A stretch of 64,000 nucleotides of DNA from the NCBI RefSeq assembly GCF_002300165.1, contig NZ_MLCE01000023.1:310001-374000 (forward strand), read 5' to 3'. A program made the position numbers and the translations under genes. Source of the stretch: Streptomyces sp. Tue6028 (GTDB lineage Bacteria; Actinomycetota; Actinomycetes; Streptomycetales; Streptomycetaceae). Shown here one piece after another: positions 11,698 to 19,615 of this stretch (position 1 is its first letter; every line of letters begins with the position of its first letter). The notes under the pieces were generated by a model. It had not been told where the DNA came from. It saw only the letters and a list, made by a program, of their open reading frames with translations, and did no database searches.

Positions 11698-12597
11698 GAT
11701 CTCCAGCACCTGAACCGCCCAGGGCGTGAACCCGCCCTCCTCCGGGTCGGGCTTGTACTGGGCGAAGCCGGGCAGGCCGTTCACCTCGACCGGCACCAGC
11801 CGCGAACCCTCGCACGCGGCGCCCATGGTCGTCATGAATCCGGTGATGTCGTCCGTGCCGCGCAGCCAGAGGTCGAACGGCGGCATCGTCATGATCGCGT
11901 CTTCGTGCAGCAGCGCCGTCAGCGCCGTCATGTCGTACCCCTCGAACGCGGCCACATAGCGCTCCAGGAGCTTGCTCTGTTCCTCGTCGAGCGGGTCGGA
12001 CACGGCGGCGTCGGCGCCCGCCGCGTCACTGTCGGCGAGCGTCGCGCGGGCCCGCTGGAGCGCGCTGTTGACCGACGCGACCGAGGTACCGAGGAGCTCG
12101 GCGACCTCGCTCGCCTTCCACGCGAGGACCTCGCGCAGGATGAGCACGGCACGCTGCTTGGGCGGCAGTTGCTGGAGGGCCGCCATGAAGGCGAGGCGCA
12201 CCGACTCCTTCGCGACCGCGGCCTCCGCCGGGTCGGCGGTGGTCGGGAGCACACGCGCGTCGGGGACCGGCTCCAGCCATGTGTTGTCCGGACGAGGGGT
12301 GAGTGCCGCCTGGGCCAGCGGCGAGGGAGCGGAGAGGTCCATGGGACGAGCCCTTCGGTTGCCCGCGTTCAGCATGTCCAGGCAGACGTTCGTCGCGATG
12401 CGGTACAGCCAGGACCGCATCGAGGAGCGGCCCTCGAACTTGTCGTAGCTCCGCCAGGCGCGGACCATCGTGTCCTGGACCGCGTCCTCGGCCTCGAAGG
12501 AGGAGCCGAGCATGCGGTAGCAGTAGCCCGTCAGCTCGACCCGGTGCTTCTCCAGCCGGACGTCCAGGTCTGTTGTCGTCGCCGTACCGTCGCTCAT
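11590..12597 (-). CDS. ECF sigma factor with C-terminal SnoaL-like domain
   Basis: 335-residue extracytoplasmic-function sigma factor. Region 2 is near residues 20-85 (SSFEAEDAVQDTMVRAWRS, MRSWLYRIATNVCLD) and region 4 near 155-205 (LPPKQRAVLILREVLAWKAS, GTSVASVNSALQRARATL). A SnoaL/NTF2-like C-terminal domain follows (from about 225), typical of ECF sigma factors without a membrane anti-sigma factor, where this domain modulates activity. Start ATG 12597 after GGGGTGGG; the upstream in-frame 17 codons are probably leader. The 3' end overlaps the STAS gene by 108 bp. Confidence 0.9.
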   Translation of the reverse strand: MSDGTATTTDLDVRLEKHRVELTGYCYRMLGSSFEAEDAVQDTMVRAWRSYDKFEGRSSMRSWLYRIATNVCLDMLNAGNRRARPMDLSAPSPLAQAALTPRPDNTWLEPVPDARVLPTTADPAEAAVAKESVRLAFMAALQQLPPKQRAVLILREVLAWKASEVAELLGTSVASVNSALQRARATLADSDAAGADAAVSDPLDEEQSKLLERYVAAFEGYDMTALTALLHEDAIMTMPPFDLWLRGTDDITGFMTTMGAACEGSRLVPVEVNGLPGFAQYKPDPEEGGFTPWAVQVLEISKGRIAGFHCFLDTARWFPLFGLPLRLEAETDQGE

Positions 12598-12693
12598 CGC
12601 CAACCCACCCCTGAGGCTGTTCCGTTCCGCGCGTCGTCGCGCCAGCACCTCGGAAGCTACCGCAGCCCACTGACAATGGCCCCCGGAGTGGAC

Positions 12694-12729
12694 GAACCCG
12701 CAGCTCGGAAGGGGTCCGGCTGCGGGTTC
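12694..12729 (-). terminator. Terminator after the MFS gene
   Basis: 10-bp perfect inverted repeat GAACCCGCAG / CTGCGGGTTC with a 16-nt loop, between the MFS stop and the sigma-factor start. Confidence 0.5.
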
Positions 12730-12832
12730 CCGGGTGTCCTTCGGGCTTGGTCCGCGGAACTGCGCATCGGCGTGGAAGGTCTCGTCCTCGGTCGCCGGAC
12801 GGGCCGGGACTCCCCGGCGCGGGGCCCGGACC

Positions 12833-14131
12833 TCAGTGGGCCGTGGCCGCCGTGCGGGTGTGGGCGCGGGCCGCGTGGGAGCCGAAGAGAGTGATGGTGA
12901 CGACGCCGAGGACGGCGAACAGGCCGAGGGCCACGGTCCCGGCCCAGCCCCCCGCGTGGAAGGCGACCGCCCCGAGCGTGCTGCCGGCGCTGGACCCGAT
13001 GTAGTACGCGGACTGGTAGAGCGCGGACGCCTGGGCGCGCCCCCGCTGAGCGGTGTGGCTGACGGACGACGACGCCACGGCGTGTCCGGCGAAGAAGCCC
13101 GCGGTGATCAGGACCAGCCCGATCAGGACCGTCGCCAGCGAGTCGGCCAGGGAGAGCAGGAGCCCCGCGGTGGTCGTGCCGCCCGCCAGGTACAGCGCGC
13201 CCCGGCGGCCGAGACGGGTGACGAGCCGGCCCGCGGTCGACGCGGACACGGTGCCCACCAGGTAGACGAGGAAGATCGAGCCGACGATGCCCTGCGGGAG
13301 GGAGAAGGGGGCGTCGGTCAGGCGGAAGCCGATCACGGTGTAGACCCCGCCGAACACCGTCATGAACAGCGCGCCGATCGCGTACAGCCGGCACAGCAGG
13401 GGGTTCGCGAGGTGGTCGCGGACCGTGCGGGCCAGCACCCGCGGCCGCAGCGAGCCGGGCGTGAAGTGCCGGGGCGCGGGGAGCAGCAGCCGGAACGCGA
13501 CCGCGCAGGCCACCGCGATCACTCCGATCGCGCCGACGGCGACCCGCCAGCCCCATTCCTGCGCGACCCAGCCGGTGATGACCCGGCCGCTCATCCCGCC
13601 GACGCTGTTGCCCGCCACGAACAGGCCGATCGCCGTGATCAACGCCTTGGGGCGGACCTCCTCGGCCAGGTACGCGGTCGCAGAGGCCGGGAGACCGGCC
13701 AGTGCCGCGCCCTGCACCGCGCGCAGCGCGACCAGCGCGCCGATCGAGGGGGCGAAGGGGACCAGCAGCCCGACCGTCACCGCCACCGCCAGGGACGCCG
13801 TCATCAACGTACGCCGTCCGAAGCGCTCCGACAGGGCGCTCATGGGCAGGACGAAGAGGGCCAGTGCGCCGGTCGCGGCCGACACCGTCCAGCTCGCCTC
13901 ACTCGCGGTGACCCCGAAGTCCGTGGAGACGAGGGGGAGGAGGGCCTGGGTGGAGTAGAGGAGCGCGAAGGTCGCGACGCCCGCCAGGAAGAGAGCGAAG
14001 CTCATCCGGCGGTATCCCGGCCCACCCGGGGCCATGCGGGTGTCGCCCCCGGAGACGGGCGCGGAGGCGGTGGAAGCGGACGGAGTGGCGGCGTCCAGGG
14101 TGGTGGACGCCCCGGTACTGGCGGAAGGCAT
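12833..14131 (-). CDS. MFS efflux transporter
   Basis: 432-residue major-facilitator transporter with 12 predicted membrane segments. The cytosolic loop motif is SERFGRRTLMTASLA (between TM2 and TM3) and its repeat RLVTRLGRRGALYLAGG lies in the second half. An N-terminal Ser/Thr/Ala-rich tail of about 40 residues precedes TM1. The closest architecture is the YnfM/CmlR-like drug or arabinose efflux group. ATG 14131 sits 6 nt after TAGTTT (leaderless). Divergent from a LysR gene 65 bp away, which probably controls it. Confidence 0.87.
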   Translation of the reverse strand: MPSASTGASTTLDAATPSASTASAPVSGGDTRMAPGGPGYRRMSFALFLAGVATFALLYSTQALLPLVSTDFGVTASEASWTVSAATGALALFVLPMSALSERFGRRTLMTASLAVAVTVGLLVPFAPSIGALVALRAVQGAALAGLPASATAYLAEEVRPKALITAIGLFVAGNSVGGMSGRVITGWVAQEWGWRVAVGAIGVIAVACAVAFRLLLPAPRHFTPGSLRPRVLARTVRDHLANPLLCRLYAIGALFMTVFGGVYTVIGFRLTDAPFSLPQGIVGSIFLVYLVGTVSASTAGRLVTRLGRRGALYLAGGTTTAGLLLSLADSLATVLIGLVLITAGFFAGHAVASSSVSHTAQRGRAQASALYQSAYYIGSSAGSTLGAVAFHAGGWAGTVALGLFAVLGVVTITLFGSHAARAHTRTAATAH

Positions 14132-14143
14132 ACCTCGAAACTA
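14132..14143 (-). promoter_or_regulatory. Leaderless-type -10 box of the MFS gene
   Basis: On the minus strand TAGTTT (14143-14138), then 6 nt, then ATG. Confidence 0.45.
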
Positions 14144-14180
14144 AGCAGCCGCAGCTCATCCGTCCAATGCATGGAATCGT

Positions 14181-14193
14181 CATAATCGTTCCT
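14181..14193 (+). promoter_or_regulatory. Leaderless-type -10 box of the LysR gene
   Basis: CATAAT (14181-14186) lies 7 nt before GTG 14194, immediately followed by ATG 14197. The spacer also holds two copies of ATGCATG (14167 region and 14197), possible half-sites for the LysR protein. Confidence 0.4.
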
Positions 14194-14196
14194 GTG

Positions 14197-15147
14197 ATGC
14201 ATGAGAAGAGGTCAGAGACGCGCCTGTCACCGTCCAGTGACACAGAAGACATCGCGGCGGTGCTTGCGCCACGCCTCGCGTACTTCGCCGGGGTCGCCCG
14301 CATCGAGCATGTGACCCGGGCCGCCCAGGAGATGCAGGTCCCGCAGTCGACGCTGTCGCGGGCCATGGTGAGGCTCGAACAGGACCTGGGAGTCGACCTG
14401 TTCGCCCGCCGCGGCCGTACGGTCTCGCTGACGCCGGCGGGCCGCACCTTCCTCGCCTCCGTCGAGCGCGCCCTGTCCGAGATCGAGCGCGCCGCCGACG
14501 AGGTGCGGGCGGACGCCGACCCGGCCACCGGCAAGGTCGCCTTCGGCTTCCTGCACACCATGGGGTCGGAGACCGTTCCGGGACTGATCCGCGCCTTCCG
14601 CGCCGATCATCCCCGCGTCCGCTTCAGCCTCGTCCAGAACTACGGCGAGGCGATGCTGGAGCGGCTGCGCTCGGGCGAGCTGGACCTGTGCCTCACCTCG
14701 CCCGTGCCGGACGCGCCCGATCTGGTGGCCCGCCGTCTCGACGAGCAGAAGCTGCGGCTCGTGGTGCCGGCCGACCACCGGCTCGCCTCCCGCAAGCGCA
14801 TCCGTCTCGCCGAGGCCGCGGACGAGACCTTCGTTACCCTCGAACCCGGCTACGGGCTGCGCCGCATCACGGACGACCTGTGCCGGGAGGCCGGCTTCAA
14901 ACCGCGGATCGCCTTCGAGGGGGAAGAGACCGAGACGCTCCGCGGGCTGGTGGCCGCCGACCTCGGCGTGGCTCTGCTGCCGCCGCCGGCCGTGGCCCGG
15001 CCGGGAGTCGTCGAGCTCACCGTCACCGCTCCGCGCGCCGTGCGCGAGATCGGGGTGGCCTGGCTGGACGGCCATCCGGACACGCCGCCGGTGGCCGCGT
15101 TCAAGAGGTTCCTGCTGTCCCGGCGGGGCCATCTCCTGCCGGACTGA
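14197..15147 (+). CDS. LysR-family transcriptional regulator
   Basis: DNA-binding regulator with an N-terminal winged helix (residues about 20-80: FAGVARIEHVTRAAQEMQVP, QSTLSRAMVRLEQDLGVDLF) and a periplasmic-binding-like effector domain. 316 residues from ATG 14197; GTG 14194 just before it may be the real leaderless start, and a farther ATG at 14167 lies upstream of the -10 box. Most likely activates the divergent MFS exporter in response to its substrate, as for many LysR/MFS pairs; that role is inference from context. Confidence 0.88.
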   Translation: MHEKRSETRLSPSSDTEDIAAVLAPRLAYFAGVARIEHVTRAAQEMQVPQSTLSRAMVRLEQDLGVDLFARRGRTVSLTPAGRTFLASVERALSEIERAADEVRADADPATGKVAFGFLHTMGSETVPGLIRAFRADHPRVRFSLVQNYGEAMLERLRSGELDLCLTSPVPDAPDLVARRLDEQKLRLVVPADHRLASRKRIRLAEAADETFVTLEPGYGLRRITDDLCREAGFKPRIAFEGEETETLRGLVAADLGVALLPPPAVARPGVVELTVTAPRAVREIGVAWLDGHPDTPPVAAFKRFLLSRRGHLLPD

Positions 15148-15168
15148 CCAGGCAGCCGGCTGTCCGGC

Positions 15169-15216
15169 CGGACAGCGCCCCGGACAGCGCCCCGGACAGC
15201 GCCCCGGACAGCGCCC
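15169..15216 (+). repeat. 12-bp tandem repeat, four copies
   Basis: CGGACAGCGCCC is repeated exactly four times, followed by a decayed fifth copy (CGGACGGTGTCC). It begins within a 14-bp palindrome TGTCCGGCCGGACA (15161-15174). The array sits between convergent genes and so may also act in termination. Confidence 0.9.
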
Positions 15217-15285
15217 CGGACGGTGTCCCGGCCGGGAGCCCGCGCCGGCACCCGGCCGACAAAGACGGCGGGGACGGCAGGGATC

Positions 15286-16050
15286 TCAGCGCCGCTTCAG
15301 CGACTGCCCGAAACCCGCCGCCAGCGGCATCCGCAGACCCAGCGGCGGCGGCGCCGCCAGCGCGTCCTCCACGGGCCGGGAGAAGGCGTGCCCGAACAGT
15401 GTGCCCAGCACGAAGTCCTCGGCCAGGGCGAGGACTTCGTTCCGGTACTGGTGCAGCGCGTGTCCGTCGGCGTGGACCTCGAAGCGGCAGATGTCGCGGT
15501 TGGCCTTCTTCGCGCGCGCCGCGAGCCGGAAGGACAGCTCCGGGTCGGTGCGTTCGTCCTTGGTGCCGTGCACGATCAGCACCCGCCGGCCGGCCAGCTG
15601 CTTCACCGGTTCGGGTGGCGCTGCCACGTCCTCCTCGGGCAGCCAAGGGGCCAGCGCCAGGACGGAGTTGACGGCGGAGTGACCGGCCGAGCGCAGTGCC
15701 GCCCGGCCGCCCATGCCGATGCCGACGAGGCAGACGGCGACGTCGCCGTAGCGGCGTACGACCTCGTCGACGGCCCAGGAGGCGTCGCGCGCCAGGTGCG
15801 CCTCGCTGCCGTTCCAGCCGCGAAACCGGTAGTGCACCACGTGCGTGACCAGGCCGTCCGCCTGTCCGGCGCGGGTGAGGCGGCGCCCCAGCGCCCGGAC
15901 CGAGGCGGTCGCCATCATGGGGGACGGCCTGCGGGCTGAGGTCTCCTCGCCGCCCGGGAGCAGCAGAACCACTGCGCTGACCGCCGTCGGCTCCGGGCCG
16001 AGCGCCCTCCCCAGCCGGGCCGTGCGAACCGGCGTCGCTTGCTGTGCCAT
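15286..16050 (-). CDS. Alpha/beta-hydrolase-fold protein lacking the nucleophile serine
   Basis: 254-residue protein of the dienelactone-hydrolase-like alpha/beta fold. Strand-turn elements AVVLLLPGGEE, VAVCLVGIGMGGRAALRS and VLIVHGTKDERTDPE are clear, with the family Asp in HGTKDE and His in ADGHALHQ. The nucleophile elbow reads G-I-G-M-G instead of G-x-S-x-G, so the catalytic Ser is replaced by Gly. It may be a non-catalytic fold member. Start ATG 16050. Divergent from add, with an operator for add in the shared spacer. Confidence 0.75.
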   Translation of the reverse strand: MAQQATPVRTARLGRALGPEPTAVSAVVLLLPGGEETSARRPSPMMATASVRALGRRLTRAGQADGLVTHVVHYRFRGWNGSEAHLARDASWAVDEVVRRYGDVAVCLVGIGMGGRAALRSAGHSAVNSVLALAPWLPEEDVAAPPEPVKQLAGRRVLIVHGTKDERTDPELSFRLAARAKKANRDICRFEVHADGHALHQYRNEVLALAEDFVLGTLFGHAFSRPVEDALAAPPPLGLRMPLAAGFGQSLKRR

Positions 16051-16135
16051 GACAGAACAGTCTCAGAAGCGACGGTGTACGCCACCCGTCCGCACGGTCA
16101 CCGTTACGTATCGACGGGTTCGTACAACAGGAGTT

Positions 16136-16163
16136 CTACGCGCGTAGGGGCTACAGTGCGGAA
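16136..16163 (+). promoter_or_regulatory. Nucleoside-regulon operator plus leaderless add promoter
   Basis: Perfect palindrome CTACGCGCGTAG at 16136-16147, 4 nt before the -10 box TACAGT (16152-16157), which is 6 nt before ATG 16164. A bound repressor would block RNA polymerase directly. Confidence 0.7.
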
Positions 16164-17318
16164 ATGACGAGCCAGATCCAGAACACGCCGAGCTCGGAAC
16201 AGATCCGCCGGGCGCCCAAGGTGCTGCTGCACGACCACCTCGACGGGGGCCTGCGCCCCGGCACGATCGTCGAACTCGCCGAGGAGACGGGGTACTCCGG
16301 TCTCCCCGAGACCGATCCCGACAAGCTCGGCGTCTGGTTCCGCGAGGCCGCGGACTCCGGCTCCCTGGAGCGGTATCTGGAGACCTTCGCCCACACGTGC
16401 GCCGTCATGCAGACCCGGGACGCCCTCGTCCGGGTCGCCGCCGAGTGCGCCGAGGACCTCGCCGAGGACGGCGTCGTCTACGCCGAGGTCCGCTACGCGC
16501 CCGAGCAGCACCTGGAGGGCGGCCTCACCCTCGAAGAGGTCGTCGAGGCGGTCAACGAGGGCTTCCGGGAAGGGGAGCGCCGCGCCCGGGAGAGCGGCCA
16601 CCGGATCAGGGTCGGCGCCCTGCTGACCGCCATGCGGCACGCGGCCCGCGCCCTGGAGATCGCGGAACTGGCCAACCGCTACCGCGACCTGGGCGTCGTC
16701 GGGTTCGACATCGCCGGTGCCGAGGCGGGCTACCCGCCCACCCGGCACCTCGACGCCTTCGAGTACCTCAAGCGGGAGAACAACCACTTCACCATCCATG
16801 CCGGCGAGGCCTTCGGGCTGCCCTCCATCTGGCAGGCCCTCCAGTGGTGCGGCGCCGACCGGCTCGGCCACGGCGTCCGGATCATCGACGACATCCAGGT
16901 GCGCGAGGACGGCTCGGTGGAGCTCGGGCGACTCGCCTCGTACGTCCGTGACAAGCGCATCCCGTTGGAGCTGTGCCCCAGCTCCAACCTCCAGACCGGT
17001 GCCGCCGACTCGTACGGCGCCCATCCGATCGGACTGCTGCGACGGCTGCACTTCCGCGCGACGGTGAACACCGACAACCGGCTCATGTCCGGTACGAGCA
17101 TGACCCGTGAATTCGAGCATCTTGTCGACGCATTCGGTTACACGCTCGACGACATGCAATGGTTCTCGGTCAATGCTATGAAGTCAGCATTCATTCCTTT
17201 CGATGAACGACTCGCCATGATCAATGACGTGATCAAGCCCGGATATGCAGAACTGAAGTCCGAATGGCTGTTCCAGCAGACCGCCTCCACCAGCGGTTCT
17301 GCGGCGAATCAGGCCTGA
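16164..17318 (+). CDS. add: Adenosine deaminase
   Basis: Converts adenosine and deoxyadenosine to inosine and deoxyinosine. 384-residue metal-dependent amidohydrolase with the zinc-ligand motif LLHDHLDGGLRPGT (about 22-35), HAGEAFG, DRLGHGVRI and the C-terminal NTDNRLMSGTS that holds the catalytic Asp. Leaderless start with its own operator. The inosine produced is a substrate of the purine nucleoside phosphorylase at 34.7 kb, which carries the same operator. The last 150 bp are noticeably less GC-rich than the rest of the gene. Confidence 0.95.
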   Translation: MTSQIQNTPSSEQIRRAPKVLLHDHLDGGLRPGTIVELAEETGYSGLPETDPDKLGVWFREAADSGSLERYLETFAHTCAVMQTRDALVRVAAECAEDLAEDGVVYAEVRYAPEQHLEGGLTLEEVVEAVNEGFREGERRARESGHRIRVGALLTAMRHAARALEIAELANRYRDLGVVGFDIAGAEAGYPPTRHLDAFEYLKRENNHFTIHAGEAFGLPSIWQALQWCGADRLGHGVRIIDDIQVREDGSVELGRLASYVRDKRIPLELCPSSNLQTGAADSYGAHPIGLLRRLHFRATVNTDNRLMSGTSMTREFEHLVDAFGYTLDDMQWFSVNAMKSAFIPFDERLAMINDVIKPGYAELKSEWLFQQTASTSGSAANQA

Positions 17319-17457
17319 TGAGAGGGGTCGGGAGGCGGCCGGGTCTTCACCCCATCTCCATGACTCGGCCGTTTTTCGATGTTTGCGACGCGTTGCCTCG
17401 CGTGTTTACGTTTTTGGACCGCTCACCCCGCCTCACGGATCCAAGGACGCGTTAGAA

Positions 17458-17811
17458 ATGAAGCAGTCTGCTGCCAAGACCCTCGGTGTCGCCGCTCTCG
17501 GTGCCGCCTTCGCCGCGGCCGGCGCGGGTGCCGCCAGCGCGGCGCCGGCCGTGCCGGACACCTCCGCGGCGCTGGACACGGTCACCCAGACCCTGCCCGC
17601 CGAGAACGTCGCCAAGGCGCTGCCCGGTGCCGGTGAGGCGCTCACCCAGGGGCAGAGCGCGCTCGGCACGGGTGTGGCAGCCGCACAGCCCGCCGCGGCG
17701 AAGCTTCTCGCCGACGGGCCCACCGCGCCGGTGGCCGGACTGCTCGGAGGCCTGCCGGTGCAGGGACTGCCCACCCACGGCCTCCCGGTGAACGGTCTGC
17801 CGATCGGCTGA
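17458..17811 (+). CDS. Small secreted Ala/Pro/Gly-rich protein
   Basis: 117-residue exported protein. Signal peptide with a Lys at position 2 and an Ala-rich core, likely cleaved after ASA (about residue 28). The mature part is Ala-rich and ends in GLP-repeat elements (GLPVQGLP, HGLPVNGLPIG). No known domain. ATG 17458 was chosen for the signal peptide; no strong ribosome site (AAGGACG about 10 nt upstream). A similarly organised small secreted protein occurs at 26287. The 139-bp spacer before it has no other feature. Confidence 0.7.
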   Translation: MKQSAAKTLGVAALGAAFAAAGAGAASAAPAVPDTSAALDTVTQTLPAENVAKALPGAGEALTQGQSALGTGVAAAQPAAAKLLADGPTAPVAGLLGGLPVQGLPTHGLPVNGLPIG

Positions 17812-17830
17812 CGCCGTCCGTGTGCACAAC

Positions 17831-17870
17831 GCCGATGGGGCGCACCCCGGTTGGGGTGCGCCCCATCGGC
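17831..17870 (+). terminator. Bidirectional terminator
   Basis: Perfect 18-bp stem GCCGATGGGGCGCACCCC / GGGGTGCGCCCCATCGGC with a GGTT loop, between convergent genes. Confidence 0.9.
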
Positions 17871-17888
17871 GCGTGCGCGGGAGGCGGC

Positions 17889-18089
17889 TCACCAGGCGGT
17901 GCGGGCCTTGTCCTCGGACGGGAACAGGATCCACAGCGCTATGTAGAGCAGGAACTGCGGGCCGGGCAGCAGGCACGACACCAGGAAGATGACGCGCATC
18001 GTGGTCGCGGAGGTGCCGAAGCGCCGTGCCAGCGCGGCGCACACTCCGCCGATCATGCGGCCGTTCGTGGGGCGGGCAAGGGCGGTCAT
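17889..18089 (-). CDS. PspC-domain small membrane protein
   Basis: 66-residue protein consisting of one PspC domain: RMIGGVCAALARRFG followed by a membrane hairpin VIFLVSCLLPGPQFLLYIALWILF. Start ATG 18089 with GAAGGAG upstream. PspC proteins act in envelope-stress responses; here no psp partners are adjacent. Convergent with the small secreted protein. Confidence 0.9.
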   Translation of the reverse strand: MTALARPTNGRMIGGVCAALARRFGTSATTMRVIFLVSCLLPGPQFLLYIALWILFPSEDKARTAW

Positions 18090-18180
18090 GGTGGCTCCTT
18101 CGCGAACCGTCTCCGAGTGCCGGACTCTCCGGCCTTCGATGTCTTCGACGCTACGCGGACGAAGCGGGACAGGCCTCGCT

Positions 18181-18732
18181 CTACGGTGCGATCCCGACCC
18201 TGGGAATCGTCGGGGTCCGACCCTGAGCCGTGTCCTCCCGGGGAAGGGCCGCGCCGTCGCGGGTCCCGGCCCGTCGGCGGAGCCGGGCGCGGGCCGCGGG
18301 CACGACGGCGAGGTGGGCGAGGGCCACGCCGACGGTGTTGAGCAGCATGGAGTCGACGTCCACGACCTGCCCGGGTACGCCGGTCTGCAGCAGCTCGATG
18401 CCCAGTGAGATCAGGGCGCCCGCGGCGACCGTACGGGTCAGGGAGCCGAGACGGGAGACGGCCAGCTTGCCGCCCGCCAGGGGAAGCAGCACCCCGAGCG
18501 GGGCGAGCAGGCCGACCCCCTCGGCGATGCGGCGGGCCGCCGCCTGGGGGCCCAGTGCGAGGTCGGCTCTGATCCCCGCGAACGGCCGCAGATTGGCGGC
18601 GCTCACCCAGGGGACGTCCAGGGGGCGCAGTGTGATCCAGGCGACGAGGGCGAGGTGTGCGACGAGGAGGACACCTCCTGCCACACGGACGCGGGTCACG
18701 GCACTGCCGCCGTCTGAGCCTTGACGCTGCAC
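18181..18732 (-). CDS. VanZ-family membrane protein
   Basis: Membrane protein of about 183 residues with four hydrophobic segments. The VanZ-like features are WITLRPLD near the N-terminus and SLGIELLQTGVPGQVVDVDSMLLNTVG. Family members are often linked to glycopeptide resistance or the envelope, but most have no known activity. The start is uncertain: GTG 18732 or GTG 18699 fit the membrane topology; an extension to 18810 looks non-coding. The C-terminal 40 residues are basic and polar. The upstream spacer to 18988 holds nothing recognisable. Confidence 0.75.
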   Translation of the reverse strand: MQRQGSDGGSAVTRVRVAGGVLLVAHLALVAWITLRPLDVPWVSAANLRPFAGIRADLALGPQAAARRIAEGVGLLAPLGVLLPLAGGKLAVSRLGSLTRTVAAGALISLGIELLQTGVPGQVVDVDSMLLNTVGVALAHLAVVPAARARLRRRAGTRDGAALPREDTAQGRTPTIPRVGIAP

Positions 18733-18988
18733 GACCCCGTAGACGCGGCGCCCGGCACGATCGGTTCCGGGGCGACAGGTTTTCGACCCGTCCGGACGCC
18801 GGCCCCGCACGGTCGGGGGAATCCCTACGGAGTTTCGTCGGGATCAGCCCGGGTTCGCGACGCCCGGCACGGCACCTCGCCGCGTCGTCGGACCACCCGA
18901 GTACGCGCATGACGCGGGTGATCCTCCGTCTTGCGATGCACCGCACCGGACGCCGCGGACTGATCCGACCCGATCCGAACGAAACCCC

Positions 18989-19615
18989 CTAGCCCTCGAC
19001 CGCCGACGACGGGGGCGCGTTGGTGCCGGGATCGGAACGGACCTCGGGGGTGCACTGGTAGCTGCGGAGCGGGGCCGGCACGGGACCGCCGAGGACCACC
19101 GAGCCGTCGTCCTCGGCGGCGGCCGAGTCGGCGAAGGTGCAGACGATCTGGGCCAGCGCCGCCCGGGTGAGGTTCTCCGGCGGGGTGCTCAGCCGGAGCG
19201 TGTTCTCGGGATCCCTGCCCCGGGGGCCGCTGACCGTCATGCCGCCGCGGACGTCCGTGGTGTAGCCGGCCTGCTGCTCGGGCGGGGAGGGCGTCTCGGC
19301 CAGCTCGTCGAGGAGCCCCTGGGCGACCAGGACGCGGCGTGCCGCCTCCGCGGTCCCGTCCGGGATGCGGACCGACCGGTCGACGGTGACCAACTGGGCC
19401 GAGCACAGCAGGAAGACCTGGACCGGCACCCCCCGCGAGGACTGGGTGGAGATGTCGGTGCCCGACAGGGCGCAGGGCACCCGCGACGGCGCCGGGCCGA
19501 AGTCCGTGGGGACCTGGGTGGAGCGGATGCCGCAGCCCGCGAGCAGCGCGGCGAGCAGCGGGACGGCCAGCCAGGGGCGTACGCCACGCCGGCCGAGGGG
19601 TCGTGCGGTGGTCAT
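18989..19615 (-). CDS. GerMN-domain lipoprotein of the afsQ operon
   Basis: 208-residue lipoprotein with signal peptide and lipobox LLAGC, then a GerMN-like sporulation/germination domain (VQVFLLCSAQLVTVDRSVRI, then TAEAARRVLVAQGLLDELAE). Its ATG overlaps the afsQ2 stop by 4 nt (ATGA), so it is translationally coupled to the sensor kinase. In S. coelicolor the equivalent lipoprotein gene lies downstream of afsQ2 and is thought to work with the sensor; the LpqB/MtrAB arrangement is analogous. Exact role unknown. Confidence 0.85.
   Translation of the reverse strand: MTTARPLGRRGVRPWLAVPLLAALLAGCGIRSTQVPTDFGPAPSRVPCALSGTDISTQSSRGVPVQVFLLCSAQLVTVDRSVRIPDGTAEAARRVLVAQGLLDELAETPSPPEQQAGYTTDVRGGMTVSGPRGRDPENTLRLSTPPENLTRAALAQIVCTFADSAAAEDDGSVVLGGPVPAPLRSYQCTPEVRSDPGTNAPPSSAVEG

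Noticed and set aside
15169..15216. Possible CRISPR-like repeat array
   Set aside because: 12-bp units are directly abutting without spacers and no cas genes are near; it is a simple tandem repeat.
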